Below, piece after piece: positions 8,770-17,543 of a stretch of DNA of 64,000 bases. Source of the stretch: Clostridium sp. 1001271st1 H5. GTDB taxonomy: Bacteria; Bacillota; Clostridia; Lachnospirales; Lachnospiraceae. The notes below the pieces were generated by a model. The model had not been told where the DNA came from and made no database searches. It worked only from the letters and a program-made list of their open reading frames with translations. Numbering within the stretch: the first letter of the stretch is position 1; every line of letters starts with the position of its first letter. A program made the translations under genes and the position numbers. The stretch is from assembly GCF_005845215.1 (NCBI RefSeq), contig NZ_SPHO01000007.1, positions 124,001-188,000 on the forward strand, written 5' to 3'.

Positions 8770-10293
8770 TCATTCAACATTCACATACTCATAATCACAA
8801 TATCCCTCAGACTCCCTGTTTTCCCGCGAGCAGGACCAGAGGCAGAGTTTTGCTCCGGTCCATGTGGCGCGTTTCAGCGGAAATGAATGCTCTATCCGGG
8901 TAAAGGTCCTGCCGTCAGCGGAATAAGAAAAGCCATAGGTCTTATCTTCCCCCAGCGTCAGCCTGAACCATGCCCGGCCTTCCTCTGTTTCCTGTGAAAA
9001 TACCAGTTTCTCACTGGCCTCTCCCTCAAACATGGGTTCCGTGACCGTTCCACGGTAACACCTTATCTGGACAGCCCTTCCCGTACAGTACAGGCCGGCA
9101 TATCCGTAATCATGGCCCACCATTCCGATACCCCCGAAATCCCCTTCCTGTCTGCCGGATAGGGACAGCTTCACGGTCATGGTCAGCTTTGGTTTCTGCG
9201 GAATCTGGGTCAGCACATTGGGCGCATACCAGAGCAGGTTTTCCCTGGACGGATTCCTGTAGCAATACAGCCGCAGATATCCCGGATTTTTCTCCAGAGA
9301 ATAAAAGCCTGCATCCGGATTGGCCTGCCACTGCCACTGAAGCCCCAGCGTCTTCCCCGTAAAATCATCCGACTGGGAAATGGCGTATTCCGGCATTCCT
9401 TCCGACGGCATGGCCCATTCTTCCACCGGCTCGCCAATGCCGTCCCCATTCTGGTCCTGGCCAATGAAGGGCCAGTTGTCCAGAAAGCACATGGGCTGCA
9501 GATGCACGATTCTTCCAAGCTCCGCCACATCCTGAAAATGGACAAACCAGTCCCTTCCGTCAGGCGACGATACCCAGCCCCCCTGGTGCGGACCGTTAAC
9601 CGGCGAATTACCCTGGTGCATCACCACCTTATATTCATAAGGACCATAGACAGACCGGGACCTGAGGCAGGACTGCCAGCCCGTCTCCACGCCTCCTGAC
9701 GGCATCAGAATATAATAGTATCCGTTCTTTTGATACATTTTGGGGCCTTCCGATGTAGGAGCAACCTGTTCTCCGTCAAATATAAGCCTTGGTGTATCCA
9801 GAAGGGACTGGCACTGCGGGTCTATTTCCACCAGCGACAGCCTGTGTTTTATCCCGGTGCGGCTCTTGGCATAGGCAAAGACCATGTAGGCCTTCCCGTC
9901 ATGGTCCCAGAAAGGACAGGGGTCAATCCAGCCCTTTGACCGGCACAGCATATTCCACTCAAATTCCCCGTATGGGTCCCTGGTCCTGGCAACCAGGATT
10001 CCCTCATCCACCAAAGGAATGAACACAAAAAATGTTCCCTCATGATAACGGATGGATGGCGCCCATGTGCCGGAACCGTGGCAGGGAAGGGCGTATTTCT
10101 CAAAAGGCAGTTCCTTTACACAGTGATTAATCAGCTCCCAGTGAACCAGGTCCCTGGAATGCAGCAGCGGAACCCCCGGAATATAAGTAAAGGACGAAGA
10201 TACCATATAATAATCCCCGCCCACCCGGACCACATCCGGGTCGGAATAATCCGCATACAGAATCGGATTTTTATAAGTTCCCAGACTGTCCAT
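8770..10293 (-). CDS. GH43 family beta-xylosidase / arabinofuranosidase
   Basis: A cytoplasmic glycoside hydrolase of about 507 residues with no signal peptide, expected to release xylose or arabinose from imported xylo-oligosaccharides. The N-terminal five-bladed propeller has YSDPDVVRVGGDYYM with the catalytic Asp, VPLLHSRDLVHW and TSEGPKMY with the likely proton-donor Glu. From about residue 320 a concanavalin-like beta-sandwich follows (DDFTGKTLGLQWQW), as in GH43 beta-xylosidases. The start at 10293 is chosen because family similarity begins there (GTYKNPILYADYSDPDV). Upstream in-frame starts at 10311 and 10389 would add residues that are the complement of a kinase remnant. The gene has no normal 5' region: see the junction finding. 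Confidence 0.85.
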   Translation of the reverse strand: MDSLGTYKNPILYADYSDPDVVRVGGDYYMVSSSFTYIPGVPLLHSRDLVHWELINHCVKELPFEKYALPCHGSGTWAPSIRYHEGTFFVFIPLVDEGILVARTRDPYGEFEWNMLCRSKGWIDPCPFWDHDGKAYMVFAYAKSRTGIKHRLSLVEIDPQCQSLLDTPRLIFDGEQVAPTSEGPKMYQKNGYYYILMPSGGVETGWQSCLRSRSVYGPYEYKVVMHQGNSPVNGPHQGGWVSSPDGRDWFVHFQDVAELGRIVHLQPMCFLDNWPFIGQDQNGDGIGEPVEEWAMPSEGMPEYAISQSDDFTGKTLGLQWQWQANPDAGFYSLEKNPGYLRLYCYRNPSRENLLWYAPNVLTQIPQKPKLTMTVKLSLSGRQEGDFGGIGMVGHDYGYAGLYCTGRAVQIRCYRGTVTEPMFEGEASEKLVFSQETEEGRAWFRLTLGEDKTYGFSYSADGRTFTRIEHSFPLKRATWTGAKLCLWSCSRENRESEGYCDYEYVNVE

Positions 10294-11802
10294 CTCCCTG
10301 CGCAACTTCATTTCACATAAGCAGATTGGATATCTGGACGTAATCCTGACCAATACCATCCTGTCCAACTTTAATTCTCTGACCAACAATGCCCCTTATA
10401 TTGCCTCTGTGTACTATTACCTGGACGGCTATGATTCCATCCTTACCTCTGACACAGGCGGAGCCACGCGGCTGTCCCAGTTTTCAGACCTGAGCTGGAA
10501 GGATTCCTATGACCATTCCGGACAGGACGAATGGCTGGAACACAGGGAAATGCACCAGTACTCCTACACCCAGCCCGTTCCTGTCCTCACCTATTTTAAG
10601 AAACTGAGCATGTTTAAGGGCGTGGTCATGGTCAACATATATGAGGAACAGTTAAAACAGCTCATCAATACCAGTTCCCAGCTGGACCGGTTCTTTATCC
10701 TGGACGAGGACGGCAATTTCCTGCTCCAGGGAGGCGCGGAAACTGCCCGGCTGTCCCTGGAGGACAAAGATTTGCTGGTCAGCCGCCTGGAACAGTCCCA
10801 GGACAATGCCTACCGCGGATGGGTGGACTTAAGCCGCGGAAAATACTACGTGCGAATCATTCCTGCGGACTGCGGAACTTATATCGCTGCCTGTATCAGC
10901 CACTCCAACTACTATCAGGCTCTTTATACCCTGCTCCTGCAGTTTCTCATGGTCCTGGCAGCCGTGCTTTCCACCTCCCTGTGGATTGCCTATGCCATCA
11001 CCAAAAAGAATTTCCAGCAGATTGACTACTTTGTGGAGGTGTTCTCGGATGCGGAGCGGGGCGTATTTAACCCTGAAAAGCCTGCCTTCATCAAGGATGA
11101 ATACGACATTATCCTCAATAATATTGTCCAGCTCTTTCTGAACCAGACCTTTCTACGCAGCCAGCTTGCCCTGAAGGAGCAGGAACAGAAACTGGCGGAG
11201 ATGACAGCCCTGCAGCTGCAGATTAATCCCCATTTTCTGTTCAATACCCTGCAGACCCTGGATTTCAAGGCCATGGAATATACCCGTAAGCCCACTGCGG
11301 TAAACCAGATGATTGAGGCATTGTCTGATATCCTGAAATATTCCCTTCAGAACCCTCATTCCATGGTGACCTTAAGGGATGAAATTGATTATCTGAAAAA
11401 GTATGACAGCATTCAGCGGTACCGTTATGAAGATAAATACATTCTTTATTATGAATATGAAAAAGAGCTGGAAAGCATCCCCATCATGCGCCTGATTCTC
11501 CAGCCCCTGATTGAAAACAGCCTGTACCACGGCATAAAACCATTGGACGGCTCAGGCTTCATCAAGCTGCGCATTGTGAGGAGGAAGGGACAGCTGATTT
11601 TTTCAGTCATTGACTCAGGAGTGGGAATGAAAAAGCAGATATCAGAGAATTATATGAAAAGATAGCCAATCCAGGCAGTGAGAATATCGGCCTTACCAAT
11701 GTAAACAGCCGCTTAATCATGCGCTACGGGGCAGAGGCAGGCCTGAAAATACTCAGCAAAAAGGGAATGGGAACCTGCATCTCATTTTGCATACCAGGCT
11801 AG
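10291..11802 (+). pseudogene. YesM-type sensor histidine kinase, truncated and frameshifted
   Basis: The readable protein begins inside an extracellular sensor domain (…NFISHKQIGYLDVILTN), has one membrane helix at about 10920-11000 (LLLQFLMVLAAVLSTSLWIA), a HAMP-like linker, and the His_kinase core QINPHFLFNTLQ with the phospho-accepting His. The first membrane helix and the start are missing: upstream DNA is the antisense of the GH43 gene. At 11630-11634 a run of five A shifts the frame and gives a stop at 11665. One more A would restore MKKADIRELYEKIANPG and the ATPase G2-box to a stop at 11802. Such kinases often regulate xylan genes. It is unlikely to be functional. Confidence 0.8.
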
Positions 11803-11905
11803 GCAGGCAGAACGGGGCCGGGAAAACACTGTACTAATTACCAGTCATATTTATGGACATGCTGAATAAAATATACTATCACCCCTGAAAGGAGCATTTA
11901 CATAT

Positions 11906-12052
11906 ATGACTATCTATCCAATCTGTGCAACCATGATGAAATACAGGCTCTTCCAGACCCTGGCGGAAACTTATTACAGATACCGTGTGAAAAAACCATG
12001 CTTTGTCATGCTGCAGAATGACCGGTGGACACTTGTTACCATGGATAGATGA
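11906..12052 (+). CDS. Hypothetical 48-residue protein
   Basis: A short ORF with a strong ribosome site (GAAAGGAG ten bases before the ATG). The product is basic and aromatic-rich, begins MTIYPICATMMKYRL and ends VTMDR. It has no clear membrane helix and I do not recognise it. It stands alone between the kinase remnant and a strong stem-loop at 12059-12132 that could end its transcript. Confidence 0.45.
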   Translation: MTIYPICATMMKYRLFQTLAETYYRYRVKKPCFVMLQNDRWTLVTMDR

Positions 12053-12058
12053 CAAAAT

Positions 12059-12132
12059 AAGGGCGCTGCCCTATGATGTAAGCGCAGGCATCCAACATGC
12101 TCCTGCAAGCTCCATCATAGGGCAGCGCCCTT
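12059..12132. terminator. Strong stem-loop with 20-bp perfect arms
   Basis: The arms 12059-12078 and 12113-12132 are perfectly complementary over 20 bp, with a 34-nt loop that can form a small GCAGG/CCTGC stem. On the minus strand it is followed by TTATTTTG, so it is a good intrinsic terminator for the surface protein gene. It may also stop the 48-residue ORF from the other side. Confidence 0.8.
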
Positions 12133-12154
12133 GTGGTACATTTACCTCTATAGC

Positions 12155-15100
12155 CTATAATTCCTTCTTTTTCTTTCCCAGAACCATATACACTGCCATC
12201 AGCATCCCCGAAAGGATGAATGACAGTTCGTGCACACCGTTCCCCCTGTCGCCTGTCTTTGGTATGGATGCCAGAGGAATTTCCCCGTCATCTATCATGG
12301 CCATTGACTGGCTGGCTGCTGCCGATGCATCCACCGGAAGAGATGCAAGGGGCACCTCCTGCGGTTCAATCACATTTCCCCGGACGCCAGGTCCGCTCTG
12401 GTCATCAGAACCCTGGTATCTGCCTGTACTGCCGCCTGTTGTGACGGTGGTGCCTCCGCCTCCGCCGGAACTGCCGGAAGAAGAGTCATTCCTGTTTCCT
12501 GCTGATGTGTCTGCGGTATCTGCGGTGTCTGTATTATCTGTGTTATTCCCAGGTGCATTGCCGGAATCCGTTCCGGTTTCACCGCCCGGATTGTTTTCAG
12601 GTGTTTCGGATGATTCCGGCGTTTCTGGTGTTTCAGGTATTTCTGTTGTGTCGTCGTTTGATGCTCCATCAGTTTTGTATTGGTTTCTAAATAAAAGCTC
12701 AATCTGATAAGCAAATCCAATATTAGTAAAGGAGCCTTCTATCTCCGGCTGCTTTATTGGTTCTTCCGGCTGTTCAAACTCAGCTGCCATCAAAGGAATC
12801 CATTTATCCGGCTGGGCGTCTATCACATCCTGGGCTGATTTTGTGTGAAGGTCAAAACTGGCTGCTGATTTAGATAAAAACTGATACCAGCCAGCTCCTT
12901 TACTGTTATATGCTACATACGCAGTCCAGTTCGGTATGTGGTCTATGTTGTTATCGTCGGTCCGGTTCATGGACAGATATGGCACAATTTCCATTTTTCC
13001 GGGGCTGTTAAGCTCGCCGCCATTGGTACCCTCTTTCATGATGCGGAAGTAGATGTTTAAACGGCTGCTGCTTAAGTCCGCATTTATCTCTAAATCATCC
13101 AATTTACCCTGGGCCATGTCTATCACATCCTGGAATCCTTCATCTGCTGCCAAAGGCCACTCATCCAGTCCATGGTCTTCTAACAGCCGCTTTCTTAACT
13201 GGTCATTCCATGACCCCAGTCTTCCATAGCCAAGAAAGTCTCTCCGCTCATTTTGCGTCCTGCATCTGGAAAATGCGGTTAATAATGCAGTTGCCCGTTC
13301 TGTCAGAGAGCCATATGCATCCTTTTCATGATGGTACTCAAAGGAATCCTCTTCCTCCGGATGTTCTTCACTGCTTCCCTCATTGCCGTTGGTCCACCCT
13401 ATTTTGGTCCGGGACTCATACACTCCCATGAAGGCATTATGGGAATCTGATATCTCCTGAACCGCCTTGTATTCAGCCAGCGGTCCCACATTCCCAATCT
13501 TCATTTTTCCGCCGGGCATCAGGTTAAACGTATAGGTATTGGTATTGCCCTCGCTGGTTTTATCAGCTTTCGTATACTCCTCTGCCCCATCCTGGCCTGT
13601 CAGAAGATAGAGCTTCTCATTTTTATTTGTCCGGCTGTCCGTGATGCTGACTTTATAGGTGTATTCAATATTCTCAGCCTCCGTACTGCCTTCCGCCAGT
13701 TCATTGGCAATAATCAGATAGGGGGAGGTTTTAAAAACTGCAGTAAACGCCGAGAAATGGTCTGTCTGAAAATCAATCTGTCCGACGGCATTTCCGCTTA
13801 CGTCCAGTTCCTGACGGCCTTCGCTGTCCACAGCAATGTTGCCGGCAGAAATATTATCCAGCACAGGTACCTCGGCTATGGCGTCCGTCTCTTTGCTTCC
13901 CTCCAGCTCTGCCTTTGCAGACACCGCCTGGACCTCCTGGGTAGGTGTCTCCAGATGAAGGATTTCAATCTGATCCGCGTCCATGCTGGCCTTCTCAATT
14001 CGCTCACCGCTGAATGATACCGTCACATAATGATTTCCATCCTCAGCCCAGCTGTTATCTAATTTCACGCCGTCATACATCAGATTGATGTCATAAGCTA
14101 TGATGGTGCTGACCGTTGTTCCATCATCTGATTCAGCAGCCACCATCTCTGTCAGCGCTGATTCCACCTGTTCTGTTATCTCTTCAGCCTGTATCTGTGT
14201 ATCGGCCGGCAGTACTCCTTCGGATGCAGTCACCCGGATTGTGACCCCATTGACCTCCACTGATTTGTCAAAAGCAGGATGCTCCATTGTCTCCAGAGTA
14301 TATACCTGTATGTCCTGTTCCTCATACACCTGGGATATGGTAAACCACGCTGTCTGTGAACCGTCTGAATTATCTGTAACGGAATCCGCTTCCATCTCCT
14401 CATCATTGGCTGTCACATTATCAATCGTGTATCCCAGCTGGGTCCTGACGCCAAAGGTCAGGCTATCGCCCTCCTTAACACCTCTGGGGCCTTCCAGAAT
14501 CCGGGCACTGGCCTCAGGGAAGCTGGCGTATGTCACCTTATACCCGTCGAAATCCTCCAATGCCTTTAACTGATTCAGGCTTGTGGTATAAACCTTTGCA
14601 GTGGAACAATAACCCATTCCAACCAAATCAGAGGTGCCGGCCTTCCTGGTATCATCCTCCGGCACAGGCACTTCTGCAGTCCCCTGCACTGACTCAGCCG
14701 GAAGGGAGGCATCGGCTGACGGCGCCGCAGAGGCGTCCGATGCGTCCGAAGGCGCATCACTGCTTTCACCCGTGCTGTCCGCTGTTTCCATACTTTCAGG
14801 GATGCTTCCCTGGTCCGCAGTGTCCGTGGTCTGCCTTTCATCTGTATTTGTCACATCCGCTTCTGCTGTGGATGCACCGGACTGTCCTGCGTCAGCCTCT
14901 GAGGACGGTTCTGCATCAGCCTCTGAGGACGGTTCTGTACCGGCCTCTGCGGACGGTTCTGCACCGGACCCTCCGGACGGTTCTCCATCCTTCTCAGCTG
15001 CCGGCTCTGATGTTTCCTCTTTTTTTCCGTCTTTTGCACCGTCGTCCGCTGCCTCTGTGGTTTCCTTTTCTTCGCGGGCCTTTTCCTTCTTTGCGCCCTC

Positions 15101-16234
15101 TTCCTTTACATCCGGGGCCGCCTCCTGGTTGCCGTCCTCTTTCTCAGACACAACCGGCGCATCATGACGGGAGATAGCAGCTACCGGTACAGCACTGTCC
15201 TCCTGCTTATCCTTACCCTGATTTGATGCTTCTTCCTTCTCACCCTGTTCTTTTGAATCTCTGTCATCTGCTGCGTTGCCATTATCCTCTGCAGACTTTT
15301 TATATGAATCAGCCCCACTGTCTCCTTCCGGTATGTCTGCCTTTTCATCCGCAGCAGTGCCCTTTTCTTCAGCGGCTCCCAGGGTCTCATCCGGCGGCAG
15401 TGCTCCTGTGTCAGACAGGCTGCTGTCCGTGCTGCTGTCTGTAACGTGGTCCGCGCTGCCTTCAGTTTTACTGTCCGCGCTGCCTTCAGTTTTACCCTCT
15501 GTACCATTGTCCGCACTGTCAGACGTTCCATCCTCCGGCAGGGATGTCCCTTCCTGACCCGCGCTGCTGCTGCCCTCTGCGCTGCTGTCCGGCAGGGCGG
15601 TTTCCCCTGTGCTGTTTCCGGCTGAAGTCTCAGGCTCAGACACTCCGTTCTCCTCCTGGGCCGGTTTCGATATAAGGTCTATCTCTTCATCGCCAAACGC
15701 ATCCTCATAGCTCCTTATGGTGACACGTTTTGTTTTCTTGACTTTTTCCGCTCCGTCATCCATCCGGGTGATTTCCGTGGTACAGCTTATGGTATCCTCT
15801 CCGTTATTCACGTAGAGCAAGATGATTTCCTCATCCCCGGTTACCATATACATGTCGTCTGCATCCTCAGGAAGGCGTACAAATACACGCAGCTCAGCTT
15901 CCATGCTGCTTCCCTCCATCTCCGGATACACTTCATACACAGCACCTTCCGCACCGAAAAATACCTTTTCAAATTCAGCCATCCTGCCGTTGGTAAAGCC
16001 CAAATCATCTGATGTTATCCCGTGACCGCCTGCTATGGCCTCCTCCACGGCTGCTACCAAATCCGACCCTTTCATCTGAAACGTAATCTGGTCCGCCGTA
16101 CCGGCATAGGATACATTCAGACTTGTGCCCATATTTGTGAAAACCATGGCCGCTGTCAGTAAGAATGCCAGAATCCGCTTCTGTCTGTAATACATGGATT
16201 TCGCTATTGTACCGGAACATCTCCGTCTTTCCAT
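12155..16234 (-). CDS. Large sortase-anchored cell-surface protein
   Basis: A 1359-residue secreted protein. The ATG at 16234 is chosen because AAAAGGAG lies seven bases upstream; a TTG 33 bases earlier lacks such a site. A signal peptide (hydrophobic core ILAFLLTAAMVF) is followed by a globular part, then about 340 residues of Glu/Ser/Asp/Ala-rich low complexity with 8-residue repeats such as EPSSEADA. Next come beta-rich domains, including one with YTFNLMPGGKMKIG typical of pilin-like isopeptide or DUF7601-type domains. The C-terminus has a Ser/Gly/Thr spacer, the sortase motif IPKTG, a membrane helix and the tail GKKKKEL. It is probably an adhesin or matrix-binding protein; the ligand is unknown and no sortase gene is in the window. 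Confidence 0.85.
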   Translation of the reverse strand: MERRRCSGTIAKSMYYRQKRILAFLLTAAMVFTNMGTSLNVSYAGTADQITFQMKGSDLVAAVEEAIAGGHGITSDDLGFTNGRMAEFEKVFFGAEGAVYEVYPEMEGSSMEAELRVFVRLPEDADDMYMVTGDEEIILLYVNNGEDTISCTTEITRMDDGAEKVKKTKRVTIRSYEDAFGDEEIDLISKPAQEENGVSEPETSAGNSTGETALPDSSAEGSSSAGQEGTSLPEDGTSDSADNGTEGKTEGSADSKTEGSADHVTDSSTDSSLSDTGALPPDETLGAAEEKGTAADEKADIPEGDSGADSYKKSAEDNGNAADDRDSKEQGEKEEASNQGKDKQEDSAVPVAAISRHDAPVVSEKEDGNQEAAPDVKEEGAKKEKAREEKETTEAADDGAKDGKKEETSEPAAEKDGEPSGGSGAEPSAEAGTEPSSEADAEPSSEADAGQSGASTAEADVTNTDERQTTDTADQGSIPESMETADSTGESSDAPSDASDASAAPSADASLPAESVQGTAEVPVPEDDTRKAGTSDLVGMGYCSTAKVYTTSLNQLKALEDFDGYKVTYASFPEASARILEGPRGVKEGDSLTFGVRTQLGYTIDNVTANDEEMEADSVTDNSDGSQTAWFTISQVYEEQDIQVYTLETMEHPAFDKSVEVNGVTIRVTASEGVLPADTQIQAEEITEQVESALTEMVAAESDDGTTVSTIIAYDINLMYDGVKLDNSWAEDGNHYVTVSFSGERIEKASMDADQIEILHLETPTQEVQAVSAKAELEGSKETDAIAEVPVLDNISAGNIAVDSEGRQELDVSGNAVGQIDFQTDHFSAFTAVFKTSPYLIIANELAEGSTEAENIEYTYKVSITDSRTNKNEKLYLLTGQDGAEEYTKADKTSEGNTNTYTFNLMPGGKMKIGNVGPLAEYKAVQEISDSHNAFMGVYESRTKIGWTNGNEGSSEEHPEEEDSFEYHHEKDAYGSLTERATALLTAFSRCRTQNERRDFLGYGRLGSWNDQLRKRLLEDHGLDEWPLAADEGFQDVIDMAQGKLDDLEINADLSSSRLNIYFRIMKEGTNGGELNSPGKMEIVPYLSMNRTDDNNIDHIPNWTAYVAYNSKGAGWYQFLSKSAASFDLHTKSAQDVIDAQPDKWIPLMAAEFEQPEEPIKQPEIEGSFTNIGFAYQIELLFRNQYKTDGASNDDTTEIPETPETPESSETPENNPGGETGTDSGNAPGNNTDNTDTADTADTSAGNRNDSSSGSSGGGGGTTVTTGGSTGRYQGSDDQSGPGVRGNVIEPQEVPLASLPVDASAAASQSMAMIDDGEIPLASIPKTGDRGNGVHELSFILSGMLMAVYMVLGKKKKEL
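14893..14988 (-). repeat. 24-bp tandem repeats in the surface protein gene
   Basis: Four degenerate 24-bp units start at about 14893, 14917, 14941 and 14965 and encode EPSSEADA-like octapeptides. The in-frame unit length allows repeat number to vary without disrupting the gene. Confidence 0.75.
15451..15498 (-). repeat. Second 24-bp tandem repeat in the surface protein gene
   Basis: Two nearly identical 24-bp units at 15451 and 15475 encode KTEGSADS-like octapeptides. The unit length equals that of the array at 14893. Confidence 0.7.
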
Positions 16235-16682
16235 AATAGTTCTCCTTTTCATAAGCTCCACCGACAATCAGGTGCAGATATATCTCACTTAAACTTATCC
16301 ATATCATATCATAAACCGATACAGTTTGGTTACATTTTCCTGTTTTTTATAAAATTATTACTGTAATTTAAATTGTAACCAGAACAGCCTTTTCCTGATA
16401 TGGTTACATAATAGCAGATAAAGCGTTACGTAAAGCGTTATTTTCCGCCTCATTTGGTCACTTTTTTTATTTTTATGATATTTTATTCATTTTATTATAA
16501 TTTGTGAACCCGCATTTCCCCTGCATTCCCCGCAAACCAGAAAAAAATGGAAATCTTTTTCTCCCCCCAAACCGTATAAAACGCCTGGAATCCGTACATC
16601 ATTTCGTTATAGCAGATTCATCCAGTACAGCCCTGCTTTTTCCATGTCAGGGCGTATGGCATTATTAACGGAGGTAAGGATT
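16235..16682. other. 448-bp AT-rich divergent intergenic region
   Basis: It separates the surface protein gene from sigG. It contains three copies of GGTTACA (16328-16334; complement at 16374-16380; 16402-16408) and a 9-bp direct repeat AAAGCGTTA at 16420-16428 and 16432-16440. I see no convincing sigma-A -35/-10 pair for the surface gene. A GTATA with a 15-bp gap near 16573 is only a weak match to a forespore promoter for sigG. Confidence 0.6.
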
Positions 16683-17459
16683 ATGTCGGGCTACAAAGTT
16701 GAGATATGCGGAGTCAATACCGCCAAACTGCCTTTACTGAGCAATGAAGAGAAAGAGGAACTGTTTCAAAGAATCCTGGATGGGGATATGGAAGCCAGGG
16801 AGCAGTACATCAAAGGAAACCTGCGCCTGGTCCTCAGCGTAATCCAACGTTTTTCAAACAGCCAGGAAAACATCGACGACCTGTTCCAGATTGGATGCAT
16901 CGGCCTAATCAAGGCCATCGACAATTTTGACATCACTCAGAATGTCAAATTTTCCACTTATGCAGTGCCTATGATACTGGGAGAAGTGCGCAGATACCTG
17001 CGGGACAATAATTCCATCCGTGTCAGCCGTTCCCTGAGGGATACCGCTTACAAAGCCCTTTATGCCAGGGAGCAGCTTACCAGAACCAATTCAAAGGAAC
17101 CCACCCTCATGGAAATCGCACAGGAAATAGGTGTTTCAAAGGAAGATATCACCTATGCACTGGACGCCATACAGACGCCTGTAAGCCTGTATGAGCCGGT
17201 TTATACGGACGGCGGGGACCCTCTTTTTGTGATGGACCAAATTAGTGACAAAAAGAACCTGGAGGAAAACTGGGTGGAGGACCTTTCTCTGGTGGAAGCC
17301 ATGAAACGGCTGCCGGAACGGGAGCGCCATATTATTGACATGCGCTTCTTTGAAGGAAAAACCCAGACCGAGGTTGCCCAGGAAATCCATATCAGCCAGG
17401 CCCAGGTAAGCCGCCTTGAAAAAAATGCGCTGAAAAGTATGAAATCCTATTTAAGCTGA
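16683..17459 (+). CDS. sigG: RNA polymerase sporulation sigma factor SigG
   Basis: A 258-residue late-forespore sigma factor. The N-terminus KVEICGVNTAKLPLL is diagnostic of SigG. Region 2 follows (GNLRLVLSVIQRF, DDLFQIGCIGLIKAIDNFD, KFSTYAVPMI), then region 3 (RVSRSLRDTAYKAL) and the region 4 helix-turn-helix (TQTEVAQEIHISQAQVSRLEK). The ATG at 16683 has GGAGGT seven bases upstream and gives the family N-terminus; an ATG at 16644 would add 13 unconserved residues. SigG usually lies just after sigE on the same strand. Here it is on the opposite strand about 4.3 kb away. Confidence 0.95.
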   Translation: MSGYKVEICGVNTAKLPLLSNEEKEELFQRILDGDMEAREQYIKGNLRLVLSVIQRFSNSQENIDDLFQIGCIGLIKAIDNFDITQNVKFSTYAVPMILGEVRRYLRDNNSIRVSRSLRDTAYKALYAREQLTRTNSKEPTLMEIAQEIGVSKEDITYALDAIQTPVSLYEPVYTDGGDPLFVMDQISDKKNLEENWVEDLSLVEAMKRLPERERHIIDMRFFEGKTQTEVAQEIHISQAQVSRLEKNALKSMKSYLS

Positions 17460-17462
17460 CCC

Positions 17463-17491
17463 TTGAAGCCTTTTTACAGATGTGTTAAACT
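17463..17491 (+). promoter_or_regulatory. Possible promoter of the NYN/LOTUS gene
   Basis: TTGAAG (17463-17468), 17 bp, TAAACT (17486-17491), starting just after the sigG stop. The match is moderate; readthrough from sigG is the alternative. Confidence 0.4.
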
Positions 17492-17543
17492 ATTCATGTT
17501 AGTGCTTGTTTGAAACATATGCCAACAGAAAGTGAACATATCT

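Noticed and set aside
10293-10389. N-terminal extension of the GH43 protein to 10389
   Set aside because: The extra 32 residues are the antisense of the kinase remnant and have no family similarity.
14893-14988. Regular 24-bp repeats resembling a CRISPR array
   Set aside because: The units are contiguous without spacers, are in frame and encode octapeptides of the surface protein; no cas genes are near.
14530-15177. 215-codon plus-strand frame opposite the surface protein stalk
   Set aside because: It is a Pro/Arg/His-rich mirror of the low-complexity coding repeats and has no start signal.
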